64,000 bases of DNA from CAZTTG01 sp964615935 (lineage in GTDB: Bacteria; Planctomycetota; UBA1135; GCA-002686595). The position numbers and the translations under genes are program-made. A model generated the notes under the pieces. The model saw nothing but the letters and a program-made list of their open reading frames with translations. It did no database searches and had not been told where the DNA came from. Positions 34,639 through 43,910 of the stretch are shown here, in pieces. How positions within the stretch are numbered: position 1 is the stretch's first letter; every line of letters begins with the position of its first letter. The stretch is taken from positions 83,270 through 147,269 of the forward strand of contig CAZTTG010000002.1 in the NCBI GenBank assembly GCA_964615935.1. Reading direction: 5' to 3'.

Positions 34639-35289
34639 CTAGCGCTCGTGCACGTCGGTCCCCAGCATCACGGCGTCCTCGGCCAAGTGGTCGAGATAGC
34701 CCTCCAGGTCCGCCTCCGCGCCTGCCCGATAGAGCCCCTCCAGCGCCACGGCGACCTCGGAGCCGGCCGGAATCGACCTCCTCGGCCTCGGGAGCACCTC
34801 ACGGATCTCTGCCGCCAGCTCCAGTGCACGATCGTTGGGCACGGGGAAGGCGGCGCAGACCTGGACGAGCTTCCAGCCCGCCTCACCTCGGCGCAGCACG
34901 CCGCTCGTCCGGAACTCCGCCCCGTTCTCTCGTCTCAGCTTCTCGTCGAACCAGGCCGTCGTGCCGTCCTCGGAGATCCCGACGTTCTGCTCGTACGGGA
35001 CGGTCTTCCATCCGGTCCCGCCCGAGAACACCGGCAGCACCAGCGCCCGGAACTCCTCGACCGTGAAGCGCTCCCCGGGCGCGGAGCCCAGGATGACCGC
35101 GTCCTCGCGGAAGCAGCCGAAGTACCGGTCCCCGTCCGCCTCGGCCGCGGCGGCGTGGAAGTCGGTGAGCAGGGCCTCGACCTCGGCGCGGAGGCGGTCG
35201 GCTTCCGTAGGCTCCTGTGCGGAGACCGCGCCCTGGAGCAGGATGAGGCCGAGCAGGAGTCGGGGAACCAGGCGAGAGATGGTCAGCAC
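34639..35289 (-). CDS. Exported NTF2/SnoaL-like domain protein (N-terminal half of a gene split by an amber stop)
   Basis: 216 residues, GTG start with an excellent AGGAGG five bases upstream, and a signal peptide of about 24 residues (ending GAVSA). Residues about 30-150 form one complete SnoaL/NTF2-like domain (DRYFGCFREDAVILGSAPGE). A second copy begins near residue 180 (GLYRAGAEADLEGYLDHLAEDAVML) and stops abruptly at TDVHER. The next codons in the same frame continue the domain. In repeat 1 the matching residue after GER is F (GERFTVEEFRAL), so the TAG stands where an aromatic residue is expected; TGG to TAG is a one-base change. The gene lies 37 bases after the TPR lipoprotein in a long operon. 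Confidence 0.7.
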   Translation of the reverse strand: MLTISRLVPRLLLGLILLQGAVSAQEPTEADRLRAEVEALLTDFHAAAAEADGDRYFGCFREDAVILGSAPGERFTVEEFRALVLPVFSGGTGWKTVPYEQNVGISEDGTTAWFDEKLRRENGAEFRTSGVLRRGEAGWKLVQVCAAFPVPNDRALELAAEIREVLPRPRRSIPAGSEVAVALEGLYRAGAEADLEGYLDHLAEDAVMLGTDVHER

Positions 35290-35326
35290 GATGTCCTCCT
35301 CGGTTCGCGGCCGGCCCTGGGCCGGC

Positions 35327-36250
35327 CTACTCCAGTCCGCGCGCGAGATCCGCCTCGGCGGCGATGTGACCGAAGGCCGCCCAGCGCCCCTCCTCGAGGA
35401 TGGCCTCGAAGATCTCGCGGGCCTTCTTCGTCCGCCCTTCGGCGAGGTGCCAGTTGCCCAGGCCGTAGGCCGTGGCCGCGTTCATGATCGCCCCGTGCTC
35501 CGCACCGATCAGCGAAGCCTCGTCGATCTCCCCCCTGTAGAAGAGGCAGAGCTGGTGGTAGGCCATATTCTCGATGACGTCCATGCCGGCGTCGATCGAC
35601 TCGAGGGCAGCCGCGGCCTCGTCGTCCCGACCCAGCCTCCGCAGCGCCATGTACAGCCAGTGCGCAGTCGAGACGAGGTTGTCCGGACGATCCGAGGCCT
35701 CCAGACAGCGCCGGTAGGCGCCCACCGCTTCCTCGTACTCGCCCTTCAGGTAGTGGGCCAGGCCGAGGTGGTACCAGACGTTGGTGTGCAGCGAACTGAC
35801 CGGGATGTTGCGGGCGTTCGGCATCCCATCCGGCTCGATCTCGTCCGGCTGGCCCTCGATCAGCTCGGCGGCTCGCTCGAAGTCGGCGATGGCGCGGTCG
35901 AGCCGTCGGGTCGATATGTAGCGATGGCCGCGGTGTCGATAGAGCCGGGCGTCCTCGGGCCAGACCTCGATCGCTTGGGTGTAGATCGCGATGGCCTCCC
36001 CGTACAGACCAAGATAGGCCGCCCGCCGCCCGTACCAGATGGCGCTCTCGACGTCCCCGGAATCCTCCAGGTAGTCAAGCTTGGCTCGCTCGTACTTCTC
36101 CAGGGCATCGGCCGACGGCTCCGGGCGATGGAGCGGCTCGCCGAGGAAGGAGATGGCATCGGGCGCCTTGGTGCGGGGTGGGTTCTCCCACTCCAGGCAG
36201 GAGGCGACGAACGCCAGGGATCCGAGCAGAAGGGTGATTCGCAGGTTCAT
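35327..36250 (-). CDS. TPR-repeat lipoprotein
   Basis: 307 residues. A signal peptide ends in the lipobox FVASC (C18). Tetratricopeptide-type helical pairs occupy about residues 65-290 (AAYLGLYGEAIAIYTQAIEV, RRLDRAIADFERAAEL, LAHYLKGEYEEAVGAYRRCLE, and a last one near 275). TPRs bind partner proteins; no enzymatic domain is present. The ATG has GAGGAGGAG in front and lies 16 bases after the FAD oxidoreductase gene, within the glycan operon running from 45416 down to 33070. It may organise a periplasmic complex of the operon's products, but no partner can be named. Confidence 0.82.
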   Translation of the reverse strand: MNLRITLLLGSLAFVASCLEWENPPRTKAPDAISFLGEPLHRPEPSADALEKYERAKLDYLEDSGDVESAIWYGRRAAYLGLYGEAIAIYTQAIEVWPEDARLYRHRGHRYISTRRLDRAIADFERAAELIEGQPDEIEPDGMPNARNIPVSSLHTNVWYHLGLAHYLKGEYEEAVGAYRRCLEASDRPDNLVSTAHWLYMALRRLGRDDEAAAALESIDAGMDVIENMAYHQLCLFYRGEIDEASLIGAEHGAIMNAATAYGLGNWHLAEGRTKKAREIFEAILEEGRWAAFGHIAAEADLARGLE

Positions 36251-36266
36251 TCCGGCTCCTCCTCGT

Positions 36267-38165
36267 TCAGCTCACCTCGAAACCGAACAGGTGGATCTTC
36301 TCGTAGCCCCACGACCGGCGCGAGGCGAGGCGCACGGCCCGGGTCTCGATCCCCAGGGGCAGCTTCACAAGGCGCTGGTGGTTCTCGCGGACCTCGTGGA
36401 CGGCGCGCCAGCGGCCGCCCTCCTCCTCGACCAGCAGGTCGAAGTCCCGGCAGAGCCGCCTGGGGAAGGGAGCCCGATGGCCCTTCTTCGGCCAGCTGTG
36501 GGGCATGGTCTTGTCGAAGGGCAGGTAGGTGTCGAAGACCAAGCGGGCGCGCTCGAGCCGGCGGGGCTCGTCGAAGCGGTACTCCACCCAGGCCTCGGGA
36601 TCGCCCCACCAGCCGTTGTCCTCCTCGCCGAGGGTGCGATCGATCCCGTTGCGCAAGGGCTCGGGGTCGCCGGTCGAGGCGGTCAGGCGGGCCTCGGCGG
36701 AGATCGCCGGGATGGGCCGCAGGAGGCCCGGGAGCCAGCAGTCGTCGTCCATCAGCGCCGCCTGCAGCTCGCCCGTCCGATCCCGACCGACCTGGCGCGG
36801 GCTCAGGCCGTGCCGTATGGCCAGCGCCGCGGCCGTGCCCGCCGCCTGGCCGAGGAGCGCGCAGGTCGCCATGACCCGCGTGGAGCTCAGGCCGAGGTGG
36901 GTGGCGGAGATGTTGCGGCCGGCGAACAGCAGGTTCTCGACGTTGCGCGAGTAGAGGCTGCGATACGGGATGCCGTAGGGCGAGGGGGCCGGGTGGTGCC
37001 GCGTGGGCGGTCCCTGGTGCCGGATCCCGCCGGGCGGGTGGTCGTCCATGGTCCAGCCGCCGTAGGCCACGATGTCCTCGAAGCGGCCACCCGCCTCGAT
37101 GTCGTTCTGGGTGAGCACGTGGTCGCCGATGTAGCGGACGTTCTCGCGCTTGCCCGGCAGGGCCCCGATCCAGTCCAGCTCCCAGCCGTGCCCGCGGCCG
37201 TCGGGGTGGTTCTTGATGTAGGCCCAGATGCCGAGGGCGATGCGCAGGAGCTCGTCGCGGATCTCCTCGGCGTCGGCGATGGTGTCCTGCTCCCCGCCGA
37301 TCTCCAGCCACCAGAAGTTGCCGGACGGATGGAGGCTGCGGTGCGGCAGGTCGCCGTCCTCGTAGCGGTGGGCCCAGGTCGGGGGCACGAAGGGTACGTG
37401 CTCGTCGACCTCGCGGAGCTGGATGAGGATCGAATTCCCCATGGTCTTCGCGTCCGGCCGCAGCGGCGCGTGGGACTCGTCGTGCTCGCCCCGCGCCTCG
37501 CGGCCCCGGCGGTGCTCCGCCCCGCAGACCCGCAGGACCGAGTCCCCCGAGCAGTCGGCGAAGAGGCTCGCCTCCACCGAGTGCCACCGCTGGCTCGTGG
37601 TCTGCCAGCCGCGGACGCTCCGGATGCGGCCCTCCTCGGCGAACACCCCGTTGCAGGAGCAGTTGAGCAGTAGCTCCAGGCCGGGCTGCATGCGCGCCGT
37701 CTCGTAGAGCACCGTGTCCCAGATGGAGAACTTCAGGCCCGGGTTGCGCCAGCAGTTCTCCATGTGGATCTCCTCCAGGATCCCGGCCTCCTTGTTCTCC
37801 GCCCCGTGGGCGCCGCGCACGTGCATGCGGATCTCGGAGGAGGCGTTGCCGCCCAGCACCGCCCGGTCCTGCATGAGGACCACCCGCGCGCCGCGCCGCG
37901 CCGCGGCCACGGCCGCGCAGAGCCCGGCCAGACCGCCGCCGACAACGGTCAGGTCGGCCTCGTGGCGGACGACCTCGAAGGGGGTCGGCTCCGGGTCCGC
38001 GGAGGAAGAGGGAGGAGCGGGCTCGCCCGGCGTGATCGCCGCCCTCCCGGCCGGCACCGACGAGGGCGTTCCGACGGCCCGCAGGGGGAGGCTGAACGAG
38101 AGGGCGCCGGCCGCACCCAGCCCCCGGACGAAGTAGCGCCGGCTCACGCGGGGAACGTCGCTCAT
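36267..38165 (-). CDS. Tat-exported FAD-dependent oxidoreductase (FAD_binding_12 type)
   Basis: 632 residues. Twin-arginine signal at the N-terminus (SRRYFVRG, then a hydrophobic stretch ending near residue 32). The FAD site is the Rossmann motif VVGGGLAGLCAAVAAARRGA near residues 73-92, followed by GGNASSEIRMHVRGAHG, a block seen in the large planctomycete/verrucomicrobial FAD-dependent oxidoreductase family often placed next to carbohydrate genes. A second dinucleotide-type block, NLLFAGRNISATHLG, lies near 415. The C-terminal 120 residues look like a beta-sandwich (possibly carbohydrate-binding). The biochemical reaction is unknown; oxidation of a sugar or glycan end is a guess. It lies 10 bases after the symporter gene in the alpha-mannosidase operon. 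Confidence 0.85.
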   Translation of the reverse strand: MSDVPRVSRRYFVRGLGAAGALSFSLPLRAVGTPSSVPAGRAAITPGEPAPPSSSADPEPTPFEVVRHEADLTVVGGGLAGLCAAVAAARRGARVVLMQDRAVLGGNASSEIRMHVRGAHGAENKEAGILEEIHMENCWRNPGLKFSIWDTVLYETARMQPGLELLLNCSCNGVFAEEGRIRSVRGWQTTSQRWHSVEASLFADCSGDSVLRVCGAEHRRGREARGEHDESHAPLRPDAKTMGNSILIQLREVDEHVPFVPPTWAHRYEDGDLPHRSLHPSGNFWWLEIGGEQDTIADAEEIRDELLRIALGIWAYIKNHPDGRGHGWELDWIGALPGKRENVRYIGDHVLTQNDIEAGGRFEDIVAYGGWTMDDHPPGGIRHQGPPTRHHPAPSPYGIPYRSLYSRNVENLLFAGRNISATHLGLSSTRVMATCALLGQAAGTAAALAIRHGLSPRQVGRDRTGELQAALMDDDCWLPGLLRPIPAISAEARLTASTGDPEPLRNGIDRTLGEEDNGWWGDPEAWVEYRFDEPRRLERARLVFDTYLPFDKTMPHSWPKKGHRAPFPRRLCRDFDLLVEEEGGRWRAVHEVRENHQRLVKLPLGIETRAVRLASRRSWGYEKIHLFGFEVS

Positions 38166-38175
38166 GGTCGTCTCC

Positions 38176-40263
38176 TCAGGATCGCACCCGTCCGTCGTCC
38201 AGCTCGTCGGCCCGGTGCGCGCGCAAACGGCGGAACATGTCGCGCAGGTTCATGAAGCCGCCGATGGTGAACCAGATCATGACGGCCGTCCCCACGAAGA
38301 GCACGAACCAGGTCCATCCCCGCCACCAGGAGAGCCAGGTCTCGTCCGGAACGTCGACCACCGTGTTGTACACCGTGCCGACGATGAAGATCAGCGTCCA
38401 CGCCAGGGGCCAGGAGACGGTGATCAGGGTGACCCACTTGTCCACCCCGGTGAACTCCCCGGTGAAGCCCAGGCGGCGCAGCCAGGTGCCGTGCTCGGTC
38501 TTCGAGCGCACCCGGTCCTCCTCCACCTCGTACTTCCCGCGGTGCAGCAGGCGGTCGAGGTCGAACTCGCGGCGCGGGCCCAGGAGGGAGACCAGCACGT
38601 AGGCGCCCATCGCGGCGGCGATGGCGCAGAAGGTCAGGACCTGGCCGGTGATCCGGGGCGCATCGTGCACCCAGACGTGAAAGCGGGCCACGGGCTCCAG
38701 CCAGCCGGCGGCCCATCCCTTCGGGTCCCCGCGGAGGAACCCCTCGTGGGGCTCCACCATGTTGTTGAACAGCCAGCGCACGAGGAGCTGCTGCTTGACG
38801 ATGATCCCCCAGGCGCTGAGCAGGAGCCCCAGGATCATGGCCGTCCAGGCCGCCGCCGTGGTGCCCCGCTTCCAGTACAGCCCGCCGATGATCGCCGAGC
38901 CGGCTCCGCCCACGAAGACCGCGCCGGTCAGGGCCAGGAACATGGCTATGTACTGGCTGGGCTCGTAGTGGTAGCTGAAGATCACCGCGAAGACCGCCAC
39001 CGCGAAGATGGCGGACCGCAGGAGCAGGAGGTGCGCGCGGGACGAGAGCGGCTTGCGCCGGAAGGGCAGCACCACGTCCTGCACGAAGATGGCTCCCCAG
39101 GAGTGCAGGTAGGTGTCGTTGGTGCTGATGAAGGCGCCCAGCATGGCCGCGCAGAAGAGCCCCAGGAGGCCGGTGGGCAGCAGGATCGCCACCGCGAAGG
39201 GCGTGCGCATCTCCGACTGCAGAGCGCCCGTGGCCAGGGGCTCGAGGGCCCCGTTCACCGCGGCCGCCTGGTCGGCGTAGGCGGGGTGGTGCATCAGGGT
39301 GCGGATGCAGATGGGCAGCACCAGGGCGATCAGCATGAGCACCCGGAAGCGCCAGCCGTTCAGGATGTTGGCCATCTTGGCCTCGTGGGCGTTGAGGGCC
39401 GCGGCGTTGTAGCCCTGGTCGCCCTGCCACGCCCGCATGCCGTAGAACATCACCACGACGCTGATCAGGAAGTACCAGACGTTGAAGTTCTCCTCCCCCT
39501 GCAGCTTGAAGGGGTGGATCATCGACTTGCCCTCGGGCGGGGCGTTGCCCAGCTCGGCGGTCACCCGAGCGCCCTCCCACACCCGGCCCAGCAGGGTGTC
39601 GGCCACGTGCTCCCAGGGGATGGTGAAGAGCAGGAAGAAGATGATCGCGAGGAAGACCAGGTTGCTGAAGATCCCCTGGAGGAAGTCGGTCACCATGACC
39701 GCGATCTGCCCGCCCAGGAAGACGAAGGTCAGGGCCACCCCCATGAGCCCGATCATCAGGACCGGGAAGGTCTCCAGCGTCGTCCCCAGGAAGGCGAAGC
39801 GCTCGGGCAGCCCGCACAGGGCCATGAAGAAGCGGGCCGCCACCCCGGGGAAGATCCCGTAGTTGATGATCCCCGACAGGAAGGCCACCAGCCCGCCGAA
39901 GACGCGGAAGCTCTTGCCGTAGCGCATCTCGAAGAACTGCGCCAGGGTCATGGCCCGCGTGCGCCGGAAGCGGTAGATCACCCAGCCGGTCAGGGCGATG
40001 ACGATCGCGGCCGGACCCTCCATCAGGCCCCACCAGATCGACGAGAAGCCCACCTCGTAGTTCAGCTGGAAGTACCAGACCAGGGTGATGACGCCCAGCT
40101 GCGCCATGTTGAAGGCCACCGAGATCAGGTAGCGCCCGGCGCAGCGGTTGGCAGCCAGGAAGCCCGAGACGCTGGTGGCGTAGCGCTGGGTGGTGAGGGC
40201 TCCGATGCTCAGGACTGCGAGCAGGCCGGCGACGATGGCCCAGTCCAGCAAGTGGAGGTTCAT
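38176..40263 (-). CDS. Sodium:solute symporter (SSS family)
   Basis: 695 residues and about thirteen to fifteen transmembrane helices. SSS-type blocks: TTQRYATSVSGFLAANRCAGRY at the start (shortened here), GVITLVWYFQ, MEGPAAIVIALTGWVIYRFRRT, FVFLGGQIAVMVTDFLQG, GAFISTNDTYLHSWGAIF. A hydrophilic loop of about 60 residues lies around 235-265 and the C-terminal third carries extra helices, so it is longer than the 500-550 residues of PutP or SglT. The ATG overlaps the alpha-mannosidase stop (ATGA). A sugar, sugar acid or oligosaccharide fragment released by the operon's enzymes is the likely substrate. Confidence 0.88.
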   Translation of the reverse strand: MNLHLLDWAIVAGLLAVLSIGALTTQRYATSVSGFLAANRCAGRYLISVAFNMAQLGVITLVWYFQLNYEVGFSSIWWGLMEGPAAIVIALTGWVIYRFRRTRAMTLAQFFEMRYGKSFRVFGGLVAFLSGIINYGIFPGVAARFFMALCGLPERFAFLGTTLETFPVLMIGLMGVALTFVFLGGQIAVMVTDFLQGIFSNLVFLAIIFFLLFTIPWEHVADTLLGRVWEGARVTAELGNAPPEGKSMIHPFKLQGEENFNVWYFLISVVVMFYGMRAWQGDQGYNAAALNAHEAKMANILNGWRFRVLMLIALVLPICIRTLMHHPAYADQAAAVNGALEPLATGALQSEMRTPFAVAILLPTGLLGLFCAAMLGAFISTNDTYLHSWGAIFVQDVVLPFRRKPLSSRAHLLLLRSAIFAVAVFAVIFSYHYEPSQYIAMFLALTGAVFVGGAGSAIIGGLYWKRGTTAAAWTAMILGLLLSAWGIIVKQQLLVRWLFNNMVEPHEGFLRGDPKGWAAGWLEPVARFHVWVHDAPRITGQVLTFCAIAAAMGAYVLVSLLGPRREFDLDRLLHRGKYEVEEDRVRSKTEHGTWLRRLGFTGEFTGVDKWVTLITVSWPLAWTLIFIVGTVYNTVVDVPDETWLSWWRGWTWFVLFVGTAVMIWFTIGGFMNLRDMFRRLRAHRADELDDGRVRS

Positions 40264-43200
40264 GGAGCGGACCGCCGCGGCTCGACGAGCAGGGTCAGGA
40301 TCTCGAAGGGCCGCAGGGCGAGCTCGGTGGTGGGCGGGTCCGCGCGGTGCTGGATCTCCCGCTCGACGGGCTCCTCGAGCAGGTCGGCGGCCCGGACGCC
40401 GGCGACCGGCATCCTCCACCGGATGCGGCCCCGGCCCAGCCCGCCGCGCCGCTCGACCAGCCGCAGAACCAGGCCGCGGCCGTCCTGCGCCGGCTTGAAG
40501 CAGGCGATCTCGAGGTCGGCGCCCCCCTCCAGCTCGAGCTCGAAGGGAGCCAGGCGCGAGCCGCCCGCGCCCGGGCGCCGATCCCACGGCGCTCCCGCGC
40601 CCGGCGAGGCCGGGCCCGGCCCGGAATCCAGCGACACGACGACCGGCGGCTCGGCCAGCTCGTCCGCCTCCCGCGGCACGCGCGCCCTTCGCCAATCCCC
40701 GGCGTGGGGCAGGAAGCCGTAGCGAAACTCGTGGCGGCCGCGGTCCGCGTCGGGATCGGGGAAGGTGGGGCCGCGCAGCAGGGAGAGGCCCAGGACGTTC
40801 TCGTGGATCGAGCGGCCGTACTTGCCGTCGTCCAGCAGCGCCAGCCCCAGGCCCGGCTGGGAGAGGTCCATCCACCGGTGCCCGGGCACCTCGAAGCGGG
40901 CCTCCTCCCAGGAGGTGTTCCGGTGGGTGGGCCGCTGGACATGGCCGAGCTGGATCCCGCAGGTCGCGAAGCGCGCGCGCACGCCCGTGGGGTTCAGGGT
41001 GCGCAGCAGGGTCCGGCTCTCGCGCCAGTCGATCTCGGTCTCGACCTCGATCCTGCGCGCGCCCGCCTCCAGCACGTAGCGCTGGACGATGGTGCTCTCG
41101 CGGAAGCGGCGCCGGACCTCGATCGCGCCGCGCAGCGCTCCCGACTCGACCACCTCGATCGAGTCGGCCCGACCGTCGAGGGGGAAGGGCTTGTCGGCGC
41201 AGTCCCAGTCGACGTTCCAGGCCTCCCAGCGCCGCGGGCGGTCCTCGTAGGCGACGAGCTGGTTGAGGGGCGCCAGGGCGCCGCCGCGCCGGACGGCGTT
41301 GACCGGCAGCTCGCAGCCCGCCGAGCGCAGCTCGGCGATCCGCCCGGCCTCGTCCAGGGTCGCCGAGAGGTGGGCGTTCTCCAGGGTGTGATCGCCGACG
41401 CGCACGCGCTCGGCGGGCTGCGGTGCGTCCGGCTCGGCGGTCGCGACGTCGAGCAGCGCGGCGCCCAGGGAGGCGAGGTCCCGGACCCGGACGAGCTCCT
41501 CGCCCAGCCGCACCACCGCCGTTCGCTCGTGCGAGCAGGGATTCAGCACCAGCGCCGGCGCCGCCATCCCGGACGCGTCGGCCCCGGCCGCCAACGATCG
41601 GGTCGCCATCACGAGCGCGCCATCCAGCTCCTCCTCCACCCGCGCGAAGGCCTCGCGCGCGTCGGCGTACACCTCGGCGATCGAGGTCCCCGGCAAGATG
41701 TCGTGGAACTGGTGCAGCAGGACGATCTTCCAGACGGCGTCGAGCTTCGGGGCCAGCTCCCGCGCGGCCTCGCCGCCCGGCCGGCAGGCGAGCAGGGCCT
41801 CGACCAGGCGCAGCCGCCGCTCGGCCAGGGCGTTGGCGCGCTTGATCCAGGCCTGGCTGGTCAGGGTCCCCCGGTGCTGCTCGAGGTAGAGCTCGCCGTC
41901 CCAGGCGGGCAGGTCGCGGCCGCCCACCTTCTGCTCCCGGCGCTCGCGGTGCAGGGCCTCGCAGAACGAGTCCACCCGCCCCGGCTCGACGCGCGGCAGG
42001 CCCTCGACCCGGGCGGCGAGCTGGGCGCGGTGGACGATCTCCGCGGTCGGTCCGCCGCCTCCGTCCCCGTAGCCGAAGGGCTGCAGCCAGCGGCCGATGA
42101 AGACGCGATCGGGACCCACCGGCCGCTGGTCCTTGCGGACCACGCGATCCTGGCCCCGGAGCAGGTCCTCGGGCTGCAGCGGCGCGTTGTAGTTCTCGCC
42201 CGGGGTGAGGTGGGCCAGGACCTCGCTCCCGTCGATCCCCCGCCAGCGGAAGCTGACGTGGGGGAACTCGTTGCGCTCGCTCCAGGCCATCTTGTCGGTG
42301 ATGAAGGTGTCCAGGCCGGAGAGGCGCATGATCTGCGGCAGGGAGGCGGGGAACCCGAAGGTGTCGGGCAGCCAGAGGTAGCGCTGCTGCGCGCTCTCGC
42401 CGAAGCGCTCCTTCCAGTAGCCGGCGCCGTGGAGGATCTGGCGGATGAGGGACTCGCCCGAGGGGGCGTGGCAGTCGCACTCCACCCACATGGCCCCGCC
42501 GGCCTCCCAGCGGCCCTCCGACACGCGCGAGCGGATGCGCTCGAAGAGCGCCGGCGAGGCCTCCTCGACCGTGGCGTACTGCTGGGCCTGGCTGGCCAGG
42601 AAGCGGAAGCCCGGGAAGCGCTCCATCAGCTCCAGGGCGCTGGCCCACGAGCGCAGGACCTTGCGCCGCGTCTCGGCCAGCGGCCACAGCCAGGCGGTGT
42701 CGATGTGGGCGTGGCCCACGGCGACGCAGGTGGTGGCCGGGCGGAGCTCGCCGCCGGCGAGCAGGGCGTCCAGCTCCGCTCCGGCGGCCTTGGCGGCTTC
42801 GGCGGGATCCCGAGCGGGGATGGCGTCGGTGATCGCCCGCAGGCCGCGGAGGAGCTCGTGGGAGCGGGCGGAGGCCTCGGGCAGGGCCAGGGCCAGGCGC
42901 CGGGCGAGCTCGTAGCGCTGCCGGAAGCTCCACAGGGCCGGATCCACGGCCACCAGCTCGCAGCGCTCGAGCCGCCCCGGCTCGGGGCCCTGCCACCGCT
43001 GGTGCAGCTCGGGGTGATCCCACCAGAAGGTGCTGATGCCCAGGGGCATGTTGCAGGCCGCCTCGACCAAGCACTCGATCGCCTCGCCGCCCTCGGCCTC
43101 CGGAAACAGTAGGCAGGTGTCGCGGTTGTCGTCGAGGCCCTGGCGCGGCTCGCCCCCCTGCCACAGGAGGGCCTCGGTGCCGCTGGAGAAGCGCAGGGCC

Positions 43201-43460
43201 ACGGGTCGGCCGGCCATCTCGCGCGGGACCTCGCCCCGGATGCGGAACCAGGCGGTGGACCAGGCCGGTCCCCAGCGGAATCCCGGCTCGACCGGCGTGA
43301 AGTCCGCGCTGCTCGCCTCGTCGAGGCCCGGTCGCCCGGCGGTCTGGAAGACCGCTACCTCCAGCGGCGCGCGCAGCGGGTGCACGGCGGGCGCGAGCAC
43401 CTCGCCTGCGAAGGACTCGAAGCGGATGGCCGCGTACTCGCGGTCCGAGATGCCGATCAT
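40260..43460 (-). CDS. GH38 alpha-mannosidase
   Basis: 1066 residues, normal for bacterial GH38. It removes alpha-linked mannose with retention using zinc. The zinc site H252-x-D254 lies in GHAHIDTAWLWP, and the nucleophile is D366 in LWLPDTFGFP; WVECDCHAPSGESLIRQ near 325 is another family block. Residues 1-240 form the usual N-terminal beta region, and the C-terminal 500 residues the beta domains with WNVDWD and HRNTSWEEARFEVPGHRWMDLS-like segments (the latter in part). No signal peptide is evident, so it is cytoplasmic and should act on imported mannosides. The gene overlaps both neighbours by 4 bases (ATGA). Confidence 0.92.
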   Translation of the reverse strand: MIGISDREYAAIRFESFAGEVLAPAVHPLRAPLEVAVFQTAGRPGLDEASSADFTPVEPGFRWGPAWSTAWFRIRGEVPREMAGRPVALRFSSGTEALLWQGGEPRQGLDDNRDTCLLFPEAEGGEAIECLVEAACNMPLGISTFWWDHPELHQRWQGPEPGRLERCELVAVDPALWSFRQRYELARRLALALPEASARSHELLRGLRAITDAIPARDPAEAAKAAGAELDALLAGGELRPATTCVAVGHAHIDTAWLWPLAETRRKVLRSWASALELMERFPGFRFLASQAQQYATVEEASPALFERIRSRVSEGRWEAGGAMWVECDCHAPSGESLIRQILHGAGYWKERFGESAQQRYLWLPDTFGFPASLPQIMRLSGLDTFITDKMAWSERNEFPHVSFRWRGIDGSEVLAHLTPGENYNAPLQPEDLLRGQDRVVRKDQRPVGPDRVFIGRWLQPFGYGDGGGGPTAEIVHRAQLAARVEGLPRVEPGRVDSFCEALHRERREQKVGGRDLPAWDGELYLEQHRGTLTSQAWIKRANALAERRLRLVEALLACRPGGEAARELAPKLDAVWKIVLLHQFHDILPGTSIAEVYADAREAFARVEEELDGALVMATRSLAAGADASGMAAPALVLNPCSHERTAVVRLGEELVRVRDLASLGAALLDVATAEPDAPQPAERVRVGDHTLENAHLSATLDEAGRIAELRSAGCELPVNAVRRGGALAPLNQLVAYEDRPRRWEAWNVDWDCADKPFPLDGRADSIEVVESGALRGAIEVRRRFRESTIVQRYVLEAGARRIEVETEIDWRESRTLLRTLNPTGVRARFATCGIQLGHVQRPTHRNTSWEEARFEVPGHRWMDLSQPGLGLALLDDGKYGRSIHENVLGLSLLRGPTFPDPDADRGRHEFRYGFLPHAGDWRRARVPREADELAEPPVVVSLDSGPGPASPGAGAPWDRRPGAGGSRLAPFELELEGGADLEIACFKPAQDGRGLVLRLVERRGGLGRGRIRWRMPVAGVRAADLLEEPVEREIQHRADPPTTELALRPFEILTLLVEPRRSAP

Positions 43461-43894
43461 CGCGCGAGTGTATCCGGCGCGCCCAGGACCTGCACCAGGA
43501 TCTCACGCGTCCGCGGCTTGTTGTCGAAGTCGCAGAGGACGATCTGCTGCCAGGTCCCCAGCCCCGGCGTTCCATCGACGATGGGTACCGAGATCGAGGG
43601 GCCCAAGAGGGCCGAGCGCACGTGGGAGTAGCCGTTGCCGTCCCCCCAGCGGGCGTCGTGGTCGTAGTGCATGCGCTCGGGCGCGAGGCGGTCGATCGCG
43701 CGCTTGAGGTCCTCGACCGCCCCGGACTCGTACTCGATGGTGGTGATGGCCGCGGTGGAGCCGGGGGTGAAGACCGTGAGCAGCCCGCTCCGCACGCCGC
43801 TGCGCCTCACGACGTCGACCACGTCGTAGGTGAGGTCCAGCACGTCCGTGCCGGCGGTGGTGTCCCGCCGGAGGGTCTCGAGCGCGCCGGTCAT
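43457..43894 (-). CDS. YjbQ/UPF0047 family protein
   Basis: 145 residues. The family blocks SGLLTVFTPGSTAAITTIEYE, HVRSALLGPSISVPIVDG and GTWQQIVLCDFDN are present, the latter two nearly invariant. YjbQ proteins have weak thiamin-phosphate synthase activity in E. coli and an unsettled physiological role. Histidine and aspartate residues in DHDARWGDGNGYSH are the likely metal or phosphate site. Its stop overlaps the alpha-mannosidase start (ATGA) and it lies 16 bases after the MFS transporter gene. A 3-base-overlapping position inside a sugar operon is unexpected and may mean a role on a sugar-phosphate-like compound here (speculation). Cytoplasmic. Confidence 0.9.
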   Translation of the reverse strand: MTGALETLRRDTTAGTDVLDLTYDVVDVVRRSGVRSGLLTVFTPGSTAAITTIEYESGAVEDLKRAIDRLAPERMHYDHDARWGDGNGYSHVRSALLGPSISVPIVDGTPGLGTWQQIVLCDFDNKPRTREILVQVLGAPDTLAR

Positions 43895-43910
43895 GGTCCG
43901 GGGAGAGGGG

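Noticed and set aside
34639..34641. Pyrrolysine or programmed readthrough at the amber codon
   Set aside because: TAG ends pepQ, the sirtuin-facing glutamine synthetase-like gene, sulfatase and others here; no pyl genes or recoding signal were seen. A nonsense mutation is simpler.
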